Assembly: GCA_037349315.1 (NCBI GenBank)
Contig: JBAIAC010000057.1
Coordinates: 10,571,501 to 10,635,500, forward strand
Length of the DNA: 64,000 bases
Direction: 5' to 3'
Source of the DNA: Chelydra serpentina
Lineage: Eukaryota > Chordata > Testudines > Chelydridae
Each line of letters begins with the position of its first letter. Position 1 is the stretch's first letter. Positions 43,700 to 54,379 of this stretch are shown here, one piece after another. The notes under the pieces are model-generated. The model did no database searches. It was given only the letters and a program-made list of their open reading frames with translations, and was not told the DNA's origin. The position numbers were made by a program, and so were the translations under genes.

Positions 43700-43835
43700 A
43701 AGTTGTCTCATGATCTCGTGCTTAAATTGTAAACTCTTTGGGGGCAAGGAGCATCTTTTTGTTATGTTTGTACAGCGCTGAGCACAATGGGGCCATGGTC
43801 TCTAGGTATTACCACGGTACTACTAATAATAATAG
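43700..43835 (+). repeat. MIR tail
   Basis: TTAAATTGTAAACTCTTTGG, GTACAGCGCTGAGCACAATG and TACTAATAATAAT form an isolated MIR 3' half. Confidence 0.65.
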
Positions 43836-44530
43836 AATCAGACAAATGCAGGGCTGGAAGGGACCTCGAGAGGTCATCAAGTCCAGCCCCCTGCACTGAG
43901 GCAGGACCAAGTAAACCTAAACCATCCCTGGCAGGTGTTTCTCTCACCTGGACTCTCTCCAATTTATCAACATCTAGGTGTGGCACCCAGAATTGGACAC
44001 AGTACTTCATTTGAGACCTCACCAGAGCTGAGTAGACAGGGACACATCTTACATAGGACACTTCTATTAATATACCCCCAGAATATTAACCTTTTCCGCA
44101 ACTGTCATCACATTGTTGACTCAAAGTCAATTTGTGATCCACTAGAACCCCCAGCTCCTTTTCAGCAGTACTGAACAGTCGTTTTGAATTCTAATCCTGG
44201 CCTCCAAAGTGCTGGAAACCCCTCCCAGCTTGGTGTCATTCACAAATTTCACAAGCACACTGTCGGATCTATTAGCCAAGTCAATATTGAACAGTACCGG
44301 CCCTAGGACTGATCCCAGTGAGACCCCACTAGATACACACTCCCAGTTTGACAGTGAACCATTGGTGATTACTCTTTGAGTACAGTCTTTCAACCAGCTG
44401 TGCACCCACCTTATAGTAATTTCATCTAGACCCCGTTTCCCTAGTTTGTTTATGAGAAGGTCTTGTCAAAAGCCTTACTGAAAATCAAGATATACCATGT
44501 CTACTGCTTCCCCCATCCTCTAGGCCAGTA
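43831..44530 (-). mobile_element. CR1 LINE with reverse-transcriptase remnant
   Basis: The 3' end is at about 43831, where the plus strand reads AGAATCAGACAAATGCAG. Reading on the minus strand, the 5' part encodes the palm and thumb region of CR1 reverse transcriptase. The copy is 5'-truncated and contains stops. Confidence 0.85.
44142..44405 (-). pseudogene. CR1 reverse transcriptase fragment
   Basis: An 87-codon segment has HSWLKDCTQRVITNG, then SSGVSLGSVLGPVLFNI (normally GVPQGSVLGP), then KFVNDTKLGGVSSTLEARI (normally KFADDTKLGG). The catalytic ADD motif is changed to VND, removing an essential aspartate, and both ends run into stops or frame breaks. It once copied CR1 RNA at the target site; this copy is inactive. 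Confidence 0.85.
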
Positions 44531-44544
44531 ATCCCGTCAAAGAA

Positions 44545-44770
44545 TGTAATAGCTTGCTCTTATCTAGCACTTTTGTCAGAAGATCTGAAAGCACTTTACA
44601 GAACAAGTCAGTATCATTATCCCCATTTTGCCGATAGGGGAAACTGAGGCACAAGGCGTGGACGTGACTTCCCTAAGGTCACCCAGCAGGCAGGGGCAGA
44701 GCTGTGAATTCACCCAGGCCTCCTGAGTCCCAGTCCAGCGCTGTTTCCAGATTCTGGCGCAGGTACAACC
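44545..44770 (-). repeat. MIR-type SINE, nearly full length
   Basis: CTTATCTAGCACTTTTGTCA, GGGGAAACTGAGGCACAAGG, TTCCCTAAGGTCACCCAGCA and CCTCCTGAGTCCCAGTCCAG are in perfect order for a reverse-strand MIR. Confidence 0.8.
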
Positions 44771-46254
44771 AATAAGGATCGCAGAGCGTTGTTATCTGAG
44801 AAGCCGTTTGGGGGGAAAGGGTGAAGAAAATGATCAGGAAGCTGGCGATGAAGTGGTTAGAATAGGGAAGGGTTTAATATTGAAGGGAAAACACCATTTT
44901 TTCCACCGGGCGGTATCAGAGGTACAGTATGTTGGGCAGAGGTTTAAGCACATACTCCTCCAGTTGCCACTGGCCCCTGTGATCAGCGTCTCCGGGCTTT
45001 GGCTGCAGCTGCCGGTTTCAAGCGTGAATCGTTGCTTTCCAGAGTATTGCACTCGGTGCTTGTTCATGATCTCGGTTGTTCCAGTCCTGCCTAGCTCTGC
45101 CAGGGCACCTCGGTCCCGTCCTGCAGCGCCCTCTGCTCTTCCAGCCCTTGGCACCCCCCACAGCTCTGCTAATGCACTCCAGACACCTCCTGCTGAGAGA
45201 GACCCAGACATAGCAACCCAGCCGCTCACGTTGGCCGAGGCACTTGTTATGCAGGCAAATACCCACTAGGGACGAAGATGCGCAAGCCCCTAACTCGCTT
45301 TCATTTGGCCAAGTCTGATCCCTGGACTGCACGGCTCGTACATCACACCAGCTGAGCCTCCACCCCCCCTGTGGGTTTCTTTCTCAGTCTAATCAGAGGT
45401 GCTCATGGTATTTTCCCCCCTCCTCTGAGCAATGCCCCGTGTAGGGTTCTTGAGAGCGAGAGCCAGGCTTTATTGATGAAATCTCTGCTCAGACATGGCA
45501 TACCCCCCACTCCCATCCCATCCCTGCCTTGGGAGTGTTAGCGAGGAGCCTGGCGGGGCCATATTACGCATAGAGGCCATATTACGCAGCAGCCTGTGGT
45601 GATCGCGGTGTAGCATGTGAATGGAACTGCCAAGGGGCCTAGCAACAGCTCTAGCGGCTGCCTCTCATGCTGTAGCTGGCATTGCCACGCGAGCGAGTGG
45701 CGAAAGAAGCCCAAGGCTTAAATGGTCATTCAAAGTAACAAACCTGGACAACGAAGCGAGCGCCCTCTTCCGAAAGCTCCCGGCCCCGGAATGGGCAGCA
45801 GGCCTGGCCAGACAGAGTCACAGAGGCCGTCGGGGGATGGCGGCGCCCTGTGTGATCTGCCCAGTGCCACGCTCACCTGCCGCCTCTGTGCTTTCCCCCC
45901 GAGAGGCCTTGGGTTTCTGCCAGGGGAGGGGGCTGAGGTGGGGAAGTGGACGACCCCCCCCCAAGGCGCTTTGGTTAAAGCCCACTCAGCACATTGTGCA
46001 AAGGAGACACGCCGTGGGCAGCTGCTGGCTATGGAAAGGGGCCCTCGGGTTGGCGTGGGTCGTGGCAAGCCGATGCCTTGGCGTGATCCAATTCTGGGTA
46101 CGTAGGGACCAGGGAGTCGGCTCCAGAAACATCCCAGAGAGGCTAAGAGATCGGGGACATTTGGGCTTTAAAATAAGAGTGAGGACTGGATATCGCTGTA
46201 CCACCCTGTTAGATGCAGAGGGTACCCCTCCTGCCCCCACCTCTCCTACCCTGG
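44771..46254. other. Intergenic, no gene recognised
   Basis: Moderately GC-rich. Open frames overlap on both strands (for example 45621-46385 plus against 45730-46279 minus) and show no domain. A C9 run is near 45953. Confidence 0.4.
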
Positions 46255-46470
46255 AGCGGCACCAGGGTTTTTGCCGCACTAGGTGGCAGCGCTCTTCCTC
46301 AGTAATGGGCGGCGCTTTGGCCGCTTTTCTTGCCGCCCAGAGAAAAACCTGTTTCCGAAATGAGTCGCTGCCGAAATTCCGCTGAGGGTGGCGAAACGCC
46401 GCCCCTGAAATCCTGCCGCCCTAGGCGACCACCGGGAGTCGCCTAGTGGAAGCGCCGGCCCTGCTCCCAC
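46255..46470. mobile_element. hAT-type MITE
   Basis: CACCAGGGTTTTTGCCGCAC at the left and AGCGCCGGCCCTG at the right enclose repeated CCGCCC(T/C)A words (CTGCCGCCCTAGGCGACC). This is a non-autonomous family I recognise from turtle DNA. Confidence 0.6.
46276..46291 (+). promoter_or_regulatory. CTCF-like motif inside the MITE
   Basis: GCACTAGGTGGCAGCG matches the CTCF core at 14 of 16 positions. Confidence 0.4.
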
Positions 46471-46529
46471 CCACCTGGAAACAGAAGCAGCGAAGGGAAG
46501 AAAGAGGAAGAAAATACACTGAGATTCTA

Positions 46530-46615
46530 GGGCAAGATCCTCAGCCGGTGTAAAAGGACGTAGCTCCATTGGCGTCAGTGCTGACTCTTGCCAGCTAAGG
46601 ATCCGGCCCGTAGAG
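46530..46615. repeat. GATCCTCAG-type palindromic MITE
   Basis: GGGCAAGATCCTCAGCCGG is mirrored by GCCAGCTAAGGATCCGGCCC around CCATTGGCGTCAGTG. Confidence 0.65.
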
Positions 46616-46796
46616 TGAACAGAGCTGAGCGTGGGAAGGGTGCAAACCAAATCCACAGAGACGGCAAAGAAAGGAGCAGAGGGGGCAGGCGTAAAATATG
46701 GGGCTAGATTCTGCAAAGCCCTGACTGAACATAGGCCATACTAAGAGGATGGGGGATGCTCTCCCGGGAAGCAGTGACTCTGAAAAGGCCTTGGCC

Positions 46797-46813
46797 GGGG
46801 GGGGGGGGGGGGG
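46797..46813 (+). repeat. G17 homopolymer
   Basis: Seventeen consecutive G residues. Confidence 0.9.
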
Positions 46814-46964
46814 TCACACTGGATAATCAGCTGAATGTGAGCTCCTGGGTGGGGGACTCAAGTAGGAGTAGAGAGATTCTATTACCTCTGTATATCGCAC
46901 GGGTGTGACGGCTGCTGGAATAGTGTGTCCGCTAGTAATGTCCACACTTCAGGAAGGAGGGTGA

Positions 46965-47215
46965 TCCAGTGGACAGGGTTCATGAGAAAGTTTGAAGGCT
47001 TGGAAAACAGGCCTGCCCGTGAGAGACTCGAAGAGCTCAGTCTGTCAAGCTTAGCACAGAGAAGGATAAGGGCTGACTTGAGCCTAGTCTCTAAGCACCT
47101 ACACGGGGAACGGGAATTGGATAATCAAGGGCCCTTCAAGGCAGCAGACAACGGTACAACAAGATCCAAGGGGAAGCTGGACAAATTCAGGTTAGAAATA
47201 AGATGCGAATTTTGA
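46965..47215 (+). mobile_element. CR1 LINE fragment without its 3' end
   Basis: AGAGACTCGAAGAGCTCAGT, ACACGGGGAACGGGAATTGG and GGACAAATTCAGGTTAGAAA are CR1 3' untranslated sequence. The terminal 200 bp present in other copies are absent. Confidence 0.7.
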
Positions 47216-47389
47216 ACAGCCCCTCCACCTGCCATTAGCTGGCTCAGCCTTAACACCCTCTCTTCCCCCCCCCCCAGGGGCTTAGCACACAGGGGGCAAG
47301 GCTTGCAAACCTGAGCTTGCAAGGATCGGGCACGTCTGCTTCGCTCCGTCCCAGGCGGCATAGCTCTTTCAGGCCAAGGCTCATCAGTT

Positions 47390-47580
47390 CAGACTCACAG
47401 GATGGGGCAGGCCCATTTTACTGCCCCGGGTTTAGAAGAGGTGAGGAAACTGAGCACAAAGAGGCCAAAGGGACTTGTCCACGGTCACACTGTGAGTCAC
47501 TAGAGCAGCACAGGGACCAGAACCCTGGCATCCTGGTGCCCAGGCCGCTGCTCCAACCACTAGACCATGCTCCCTGCGTG
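47390..47580 (-). repeat. MIR-type SINE
   Basis: GAGGAAACTGAGCACAAAGA, GGACTTGTCCACGGTCACAC and CACTAGACCATGCTCCCTG give the tail, CORE and head on the minus strand. Confidence 0.75.
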
Positions 47581-47639
47581 AAAAAAAGGGCCGCGCCATT
47601 CAATTCCAAATGGTCTCTCTGAGGCTTTATTAACACACA

Positions 47640-47730
47640 CAGCCAGCTCCTCAGTTGGTGTCAATCCGCGTGGCTCCATCAAAGTTAATGGCGTGATGCT
47701 GATTTCCACCAGTGTAGGCACTGGCCCCAC
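47640..47730. repeat. GATCCTCAG-type palindromic MITE
   Basis: GCCAGCTCCTCAGTTGGTGT is mirrored by CACCAGTGTAGGCACTGGCC, with a decayed centre. Confidence 0.5.
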
Positions 47731-47739
47731 TGGCCGGCG

Positions 47740-48502
47740 GGGAGGGGAAAGACGTTTGCTGTGCTGTAAGACAATAACAGCTAACGATTGCTCTTGTATG
47801 TGCCCGTGTCCTTATTACCATATTTCAGCTCTTCAAAGGGCCGCCCTTTTCTCCCCCTGTTCTTTTTTATCATCGCTCCGGAAAGTCTAAGCGAGTCAAT
47901 TTGAGAAGGTGATGGCTTCTCCCCCTCCCCCTCTTTTCCTTCCTTTCTTCTCTGAAAGACATAAAAATAAACTCGCTCGCGTTCAATGGGTAGAAATTAT
48001 GTGTGAGCAGCCGGAGCCTGTGGCTAGCTGTTAAAAATCTTTAATAAGTGAGTCTCTCTGTCACCGAGAATATAAAAGGGAATTGAAAGGGGAGATTAAA
48101 CACAGGAAGTTATGTATTCAGCCTTCTGCTAAATCCAGAGAGGCTTGTGTTTCTTTTCTTTCCCCACCACTACCTCTGATCTTCCTCTAGTGTAGCTTTT
48201 AATGATGCCTGGATGGGAAGGGAAGAGAAGCTTATGGGGAACGTTTTAAGAATAGGCTCACTGATCTATCATCAGATAAGAGGTAGATGCTAGCAGGGGG
48301 AGGATGGCTGGCTTGGGAATGGGCTAGAGAGCTATTTTCTCTTCCTGAGTCGTGGTTGTTTCGTGAGCCTAGTTCAGGTCCTTGTAGAGATGGCGCTAAA
48401 GAAATCCCCCACCCCGCTGGGATTTCTGGGGAGCTCGGTCAGAGACTAACATGCCACTGATTCCAGGTTGGGACGCAAGCCAGAAAGGGCCAGGGGCCAG
48501 TT
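47740..48502. promoter_or_regulatory. Unique intergenic stretch, candidate non-coding element
   Basis: 47760-48130 is free of recognised repeats and rich in short AT blocks (CCTTATTACCATATTTCAGC, TCTTTAATAAGTGAGTCTC, GAATATAAAAGGGAATTG). Confidence 0.3.
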
Positions 48503-49475
48503 TGTAGCAGTAGAATTTTATGTTTGCATTTTGTATAATTTAAAATAAAAAAGAATATAAGAAGAACATAGCGTGTATTAAATGTACTGGTGTATGATTT
48601 GATCATATTCTGCCAGCCACCCCTTTTGAATAGCAGAAAGGACTAGCCTAATGGGACATTTGGTAAAGATGCAACAGCTGGATTCTGTGCCTGGGCTGAT
48701 TTCAAGGCAGCAATGGACATTTTAAGGTCACTATTTTGTTGTAGGTTTAGCATTTTAAAATCAGTAGAAGAACGCCGTGATTGTTTTCTTGTGCATTGCA
48801 ATTTGATCTTCCTGTTCAAACTGTTCTGTGTAAATGAATTCTGGTTTGTGTGTGAATGAGGAATGTGGGTGTAAAGAGGTAAGTGTGAAGGCCATCGCTG
48901 AGCCAGATGTACGAGGGAGGAACCAGAAACAGACGCAAGGGAGCCAGAAGGTTGCAACATGCCCCTGTTGCAATGTTAGAGGAGGGCAGATTGACGACTC
49001 TGAAGATGAGACAGGCACCTATCAATGGGGACAAGAGCTATGATCAAAACCAGCCTGGGATAGCTCCGAGAGGCTTGATGAAAAACCAGATAAAGGATGA
49101 GAAGGACAATGTAAGAAAACAAGCATTCATCAAACAACAATTAATTACAGCGTAACGGTACAAAACTCATTGGTCCCAATGAAAGAAAATCACTATATAA
49201 ACAGGGGGCCTGGCCATGAAACTTTGGGATTGTCCTGCCAAGACTTCCCCGGAGGATCGTGTCGCGACTGACGGAACCTGGCTCCTCCCTACCGGTGATC
49301 AACCCCGCTGGCCACTAAGTTGATCCAGACTCTAAACTGGTAACTATAACATCGACTGGCGGGACAGTGTGTGTGGTGTGATTGAATGCATATGCTAAAT
49401 GTTGTATCTTCAATAAACGCGGCATGTTGCCTTTTCGCCTGGAAAAGATCCCGGGTGCTTCTTATAAGCATAACA
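48503..49475 (+). mobile_element. Solo LTR of an endogenous retroelement
   Basis: A 973-bp element begins TGTAGCAGTAG and ends CATAACA (TGT...ACA). It has a TATA box (TATATAA, 49194-49200) and a polyadenylation signal (AATAAA, 49412-49417) at spacings that suit an LTR. The flanks show a possible 4-bp target duplication AGTT (48499-48502, 49476-49479). No gag, pol or env sequence adjoins it. Confidence 0.7.
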
Positions 49476-49679
49476 AGTTTTTGGGGTCAGATGTGGCTGA
49501 AATTTCACAGCGAGGTCTGATTTCTGCCCTGGTGAGAGTCGAGCATCCGAAATCCCACCCCACCCCCGAGAAAGCTAGAGTCAAACTCGTTCAGGCCGAG
49601 CTGCAGTCACGCCCGGCGACTGCAGTCTAGACATCCCTTAATCATCAGCGGGAGGGACCTGAGCAGTCTAGTGGGTCAG

Positions 49680-49800
49680 AGTTAAGGACTGAGGAGCCTG
49701 GCTTCTAGCCCCGGCCATGGGACTGACTCCTTGTGCGACCTCGGCAAAGCCTGGTGGAACCTTGGCGAAGTCTCTCGATTTCCCTGCGTGCCCCTAAGCA
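49680..49800 (+). repeat. MIR-type SINE head and CORE
   Basis: GACTGAGGAGCCTGGCTTCT and TTGTGCGACCTCGGCAAAGC are the 5' half of a MIR. Confidence 0.55.
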
Positions 49801-51920
49801 GCGTCACTTCTGGTGCGTGTACGGCGGCTGCCTTCTAGGGACTGACACCAGGGATTGAGCTGGGGCCCTGCAGAACTAAAACACCCAGACTCCTTGGGTG
49901 CAAAAGCCTCGTGCCCTCTGTGGATCAGGCACGGAGGGGCACCTCTCACACACACTCTCACCAGTGGGTTACACCTCAGTCAACCCAGCTGGTGCATGGA
50001 GCAAACGCCAGCCACCTCCCTGGAGCCTGGGAACACAATCAGGACTCTCCTTAGGATAGGAGTAGCCCCCAGCACTGGCACTCTTGGACCCTGGGCCCTG
50101 ACAGTGCCAGTAATTGCTGCCCCGGGGCCCAGGGAATCCAGCAGACAGTCCCCCTCCCTTCTTTACCACCCAGCAGCTGCTTTCGTCTGTGTCAGATACC
50201 GAGGGGTTTTCATCTTGGCGCTAGCGAAGACTAACCCGCCAGACTCACAGCTCTGAGAGCGACCAGGCAGCCAGGGAGAGAGAGAGTGACTCACAGAGCC
50301 TGGAGAGAAACTGAGGCCAGTTCCCAGCATGTCACTCACTGCACACCGGGCAGGGTGGATTGAGCCCCGCGCGAGGGGCTGTGTTTTGCTGTAGGAAGCG
50401 AGGCTGCACCAGGCGATACTGGCCCCGCTTCCCAGCTGGAATCACGCTCGTTACACCAGTTCACGTTCTGGTGGCGAATTTGGCTCAGCCCTCCACAGCG
50501 TGAGTCACGTTCGGAGATGGGCAGCCTCCTGGCTCATGTGCGGAAAGCTGAGGAATCCCTGCTCTGATCCCATACGCCCCTTTCCCTGGGGTCCTCAGCC
50601 CAGGGTCCCTTAGGGACAGGGCTCCTTTCTTCCTGTCCATTCTTTCCTCAATTCTCCTCTCCCTTCTCCCCATGCTCTTCTTCCCCCTTACGCCAGCTCT
50701 CCCCTTTGCAGGGGCACCCTCCTATCCTGCATGGCTGGCTGTTCTCTTTGCACTGCCTCTCTTCCCCCTCCTGGGGCCGACATCCGGCTTCTCTCGGCAG
50801 CACGCCCCCTTCCTGGGCAGGCAGCGAGCTGAGTAGCGCCGGTGGGGGGAGAAGTGACTAAAAGCAGCAGCAGTGGCCTGTTCTCCCCACTTCCCGCTCT
50901 TGGACACATCTAGCTCTGCTGCTCCACTGGATGTGGGGGGAACACAGACTTATGCTCCTCCCAGGTCACCCTGAACCCAGTTCTGCACCCAGCGAGGAGC
51001 CCGGGTCTGAAGAATACGGCAAGCTCTACCCCAGGGTGTCATTTGCAAAGGAGCAAGGGCGGAGGGGAACAGACTTTTCATAGGTCAATATGCTCCTGCC
51101 CTCCCCCAATGTTCCAGTGGCTGACACAACTTTGCCCCCGCCTCTGAATTTTCTGAAAAGACGCCTCTGCTCTCCCCCCTTCTCCCCCCGTCCGTTTCTC
51201 GTCAGCGCTCCTCTCAACTGGAATACCCACCTGTGGGATGCTCAGTCCCGTCCGTCCCCCCCCCTCCTCCCCGGCGAAGTCTGCCAGGGCTACAGGATGG
51301 ATTCTGAGACAAGAACCCTCATCCCCCATCACTTGTAGCCTAGCAACGAGAAGGTACCTGACTACAGAGCCTGGAGAGGGAAGTCGGACCACGTGGGAGA
51401 GTGCTATTCCTCCTGGACTCTGCCTGCTTTGTTCCTTTTCTCCAGCTCGCTTTCTTTAGGGGCTCCTTGACAGGCCTTGCCTTTTCTCTGGCTCGGCGTC
51501 ACGTTCCTGAATGTCCTTGCGGGGGCGCGTGGCAAAGGCTGAACGGGGCGTAAAGGGCGTAATCCCGGCCCGGCACTCAAATAGCTGCAATGAACTCACC
51601 CACCGCCCAGCTTGGTGGGCAGCCCAGTGGACATGTCGGGGTTTAAGCCAGCAGTGGCGGGGGAGCGGAGCAGTCTCATTTCTCAGTGTGACACCGAAGA
51701 ACAGAAAGGAAAGGAAAGAGCCGTGGATTTGCCATACGGGATTAATTCACGCGTTCGTGTGAAGTGCTCTGCAAATGCCAAGTGCTGACTTAGTAGTTTG
51801 TAGCAGGATCATTGTTTATGATGATGATGTATTTTAGCGCTGGCTGCTCTATTAAAGAGACACAAAGCACCCGGCAACAGGCGCCCGTCGCAACGCTCCT
51901 GAGGAACACAGCCGCACCGC
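49801..51920. other. Intergenic, nothing recognised
   Basis: About 2.1 kb of GC-moderate sequence. Many overlapping open frames have no recognisable domain. No repeat family was identified. Confidence 0.4.
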
Positions 51921-51929
51921 GGCGTGCTG

Positions 51930-52147
51930 AGAGACACGCAAAAGTCACACCCCTGCACAAACGCGCACACAGGCACGCCCAAACATGCGTGCAGTGCAGT
52001 CACCCAAAAACACACACTGCGGTACGGGCTCGCACACACGCATGCATATACACACAGTCAACAGCGCACACACACACACACACACACACGCCTGCATATA
52101 CACATGCACATCATCGTATACCTTCACACACACATCTGCATTCACCC
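51930..52147 (+). repeat. CA-rich microsatellite region
   Basis: Interrupted CA runs with GCATGCATATACACAC words and one clean (CA)n block at about 52066-52089. Confidence 0.85.
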
Positions 52148-52566
52148 TGTTAGAGCAAAGGTCAACTATTTGCCTATTTCTCCTAGCTGCTTCCCACATC
52201 CACGAAGCTGCTTTCCCATACACGTACACAAAACAATCAGTCAAGGAAGTCAGACATATGTACCCTGACGACCCCTAAAAGGATAATCAATCAAGGGAGT
52301 CCAACAGATGTGTCCTGTTTACCCCTAGAAAGGAATCTAAACATTCCATAGGTTAACAGAATGTATGCACGCTAAGTTGTTTGTTACTGGGTATAAGAAG
52401 GCCTGCTTTGCGCTTGTAAGGTGTGTCTCTCTCTCTGGCATTAGTCGGGGAGAGCCACCCGTTCAGCTGACTGGTCAATAAAGAACTTGAAGCTGTCTTC
52501 TAGACTCCCGTGCCTCCTTGGGGTAATTGGGTAGCTCCAGGGGGAAACGAGCCCATTTGGCTAACA
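52148..52566 (+). mobile_element. Short solo LTR inside the CA repeat
   Basis: The 419-bp element starts TGTTAG and ends CTAACA (perfect inverted termini). A TATAAG box lies at 52392-52397 and AATAAA at 52477-52482. The flanks ACCC and GCCC allow a 4-bp target duplication with one change. CA-rich sequence continues on both sides. Confidence 0.75.
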
Positions 52567-52827
52567 GCCCTGAGAGTTACACAAAAACACACACAAAATA
52601 GAGGCTAAAGCCAGAGACACTCACAGACACACCCACTACTAACTCACGCTCATCCCCCCTTCACTTTCTCTCTCTCTCTCTGACACCCGCCCCCCCCCCC
52701 CCCCCCCAGTTTAAACTCCAGCCTTTCATTTCCACTCCAGCGCCCTCCTGCTTTGTGATCTGCAAAGGCTCTGGGCGTGGCACTTGCAACTCCCTTCAGG
52801 GAAAAAGCAGGTGAAATGGCCGGCAAG
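52567..52827. repeat. CA-rich remnant and C18 homopolymer
   Basis: The microsatellite resumes after the LTR, followed by (CT)n and 18 consecutive C residues (52690-52707). Confidence 0.85.
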
Positions 52828-52951
52828 TAGGCTGACCAGACAGCAAGTGTGAAAAATCGGGACAAGGGGTGGGGGGTAATAGGACCCAATATAAGAAAAA
52901 ACCCCAAATATCGGGATTGTCCCTATAAAATCGGGACACCTGGTCACCCTA
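52828..52951 (-). mobile_element. hAT MITE, copy 2 (TAGGGTGACC type)
   Basis: A 124-bp element in the opposite orientation to copy 1, flanked by the perfect 8-bp duplication CCGGCAAG (52820-52827 and 52952-52959). The 8-bp duplication assigns the family to the hAT superfamily. Confidence 0.9.
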
Positions 52952-53032
52952 CCGGCAAGCGGGAAGAGGGCGGAGATGGAAAACATAAATGCTGAACCGC
53001 GGCCATGTGCCAACAGGTGACACTTTCCTTTG

Positions 53033-53425
53033 ACTATCAGTGGTAAATACGCCCAATGGTGGGACGTTAGAATTTATTACAAAGAACTTTTTCCTGGGTG
53101 TCTGGCTGGTGAGTCTTGCCCACATGCTCAGGGTTCAGCTGATCGCTATATTTGGGGTCGGGAAGGAATTTTCCTCCAGGGTAGATTGGCAGAGGCCCTG
53201 GGGGTTTTTCGCCTTCCTCTGCAGCGTGGGGCACGGGTCACTTGCTGGAGGATTCTCCGCACCTTGAAGTCTTTAAACCATGATTTGAGGACTTCAATAG
53301 CTGAGACATAGGTGAGAGGATTATTGCAGGAGTGGGTGGGTGAGATTCTGTGGCCTGCATTGTGCAGGAGGTCAGACTAGATGATCATAATGGTCCCTTC
53401 TGACCTTAAAGTCTATGAGTCTATA
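53033..53425 (+). mobile_element. CR1 LINE, 3' end
   Basis: TTTTTCCTGGGTGTCTGGCT, GGGTCGGGAAGGAATTTTCC, GGTCAGACTAGATGATCATA and GACCTTAAAGTCTATGAGTC run to the 3' terminus. It is homologous to the minus-strand copy at 36.5 kb. Confidence 0.85.
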
Positions 53426-53639
53426 AGGCCAAGAACTTTATTTTTCTCTGCCGGGGCTGCTTTGAAAGCTGGGTGCCATCAGCCCCAGACGGCAGCTGCT
53501 GGGGGCCCCTTGCCCACCTGTGCTACAAGGATTTGAAGCCATTACCCGGGTGGACTTTTCAGCAGCGCTCAGCATTGGCCAGACTCCGCTCCCGTTGGAC
53601 TCAATAGTAAAACTCCTGCTGCCTCCAATGGGTGCAATC

Positions 53640-53799
53640 TAGTTAGCCCCCAATAACAATAGCAGTGAAGCTGCCGCGGCGCGGGCTAACCACTCGAGTA
53701 CATCTCGAAATAACCCGGGTTGCCATGGCTTCACTGCTATTGTTACTGGCGCTGGCTTGCTCCAGTCACCCCCTCTGGTTGTACTGTAGACATACCCCG
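53640..53799. mobile_element. Foldback MITE with 18-bp perfect arms
   Basis: TAACAATAGCAGTGAAGC (53654-53671) is exactly complementary to 53728-53745. The right flank ends ACTGTAGACATACCCC, the terminus shared with the 12.2-kb element. Confidence 0.7.
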
Positions 53800-54069
53800 T
53801 GACTGTTCAACAGATGTGTCAGGGCCGGGATGCCTCTTCTCTTCATGCTCAGCCTGGGAGACTGACCCATATCTTTCAAAACTTCCTGCCGTGACTTGCG
53901 CCCCTGGCCCATGGTGCCGAGCGTGGTGGAATGCTGATGGGTTGCTCTTCGCAGAGACTGGAGTACGATCCTTGTTTTTGGCGAGGGGTTCCTGGAATAA
54001 GGGGGCTATTCACCTGGGTAGTGCAATTGCTCTGCTCCCATTACCGCGTAGCACTGCCAAAGCGAGAGA

Positions 54070-54344
54070 GGCAGCACAAGAAGCAGTGGCTGGAAGCTGA
54101 AGCCAGACAAAGTCTGACTTGAAATAAAGCGCACGTTTTAAACAGAGGGTCTGATTAGCCATTAGACCAAACTCCCAAGGGTTTAAATTAAATCAAGACT
54201 GGCTGCCTTTCTGGAAGATGTTTCAGGCAAACACAAATTATGGGGCTCAATACAGGAGGGAGTGGATGAAATTCTCTGCCTGTGTTCCACAGGAGGGCAG
54301 GCTAGATGGTCTAATAGTTCCTTCTAGCCTTAAAATCTATGAAA
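54070..54344 (+). mobile_element. CR1 LINE, 3' end
   Basis: AGCCAGACAAAGTCTGACTT, TTAGCCATTAGACCAAACTC, AATTCTCTGCCTGTGTTCCA and TAGCCTTAAAATCTATGAAA form a truncated copy related to the one at 63.2 kb. Confidence 0.8.
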
Positions 54345-54379
54345 GCGCCAGAAAGAACTCAGCTCCCAGGGTGACACCT

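Noticed and set aside
45621..46385. 254-codon plus-strand open frame
   Set aside because: Its last part runs into a hAT MITE and the rest has no recognisable domain; competing minus-strand frames cover the same region.
49476..49625. Primer-binding site and leader downstream of the 48.5-kb LTR
   Set aside because: TGGGGTCAGATG begins with TGG but does not match a tRNA 3' end I recognise, and a possible AGTT target duplication immediately follows the LTR, favouring a solo LTR.
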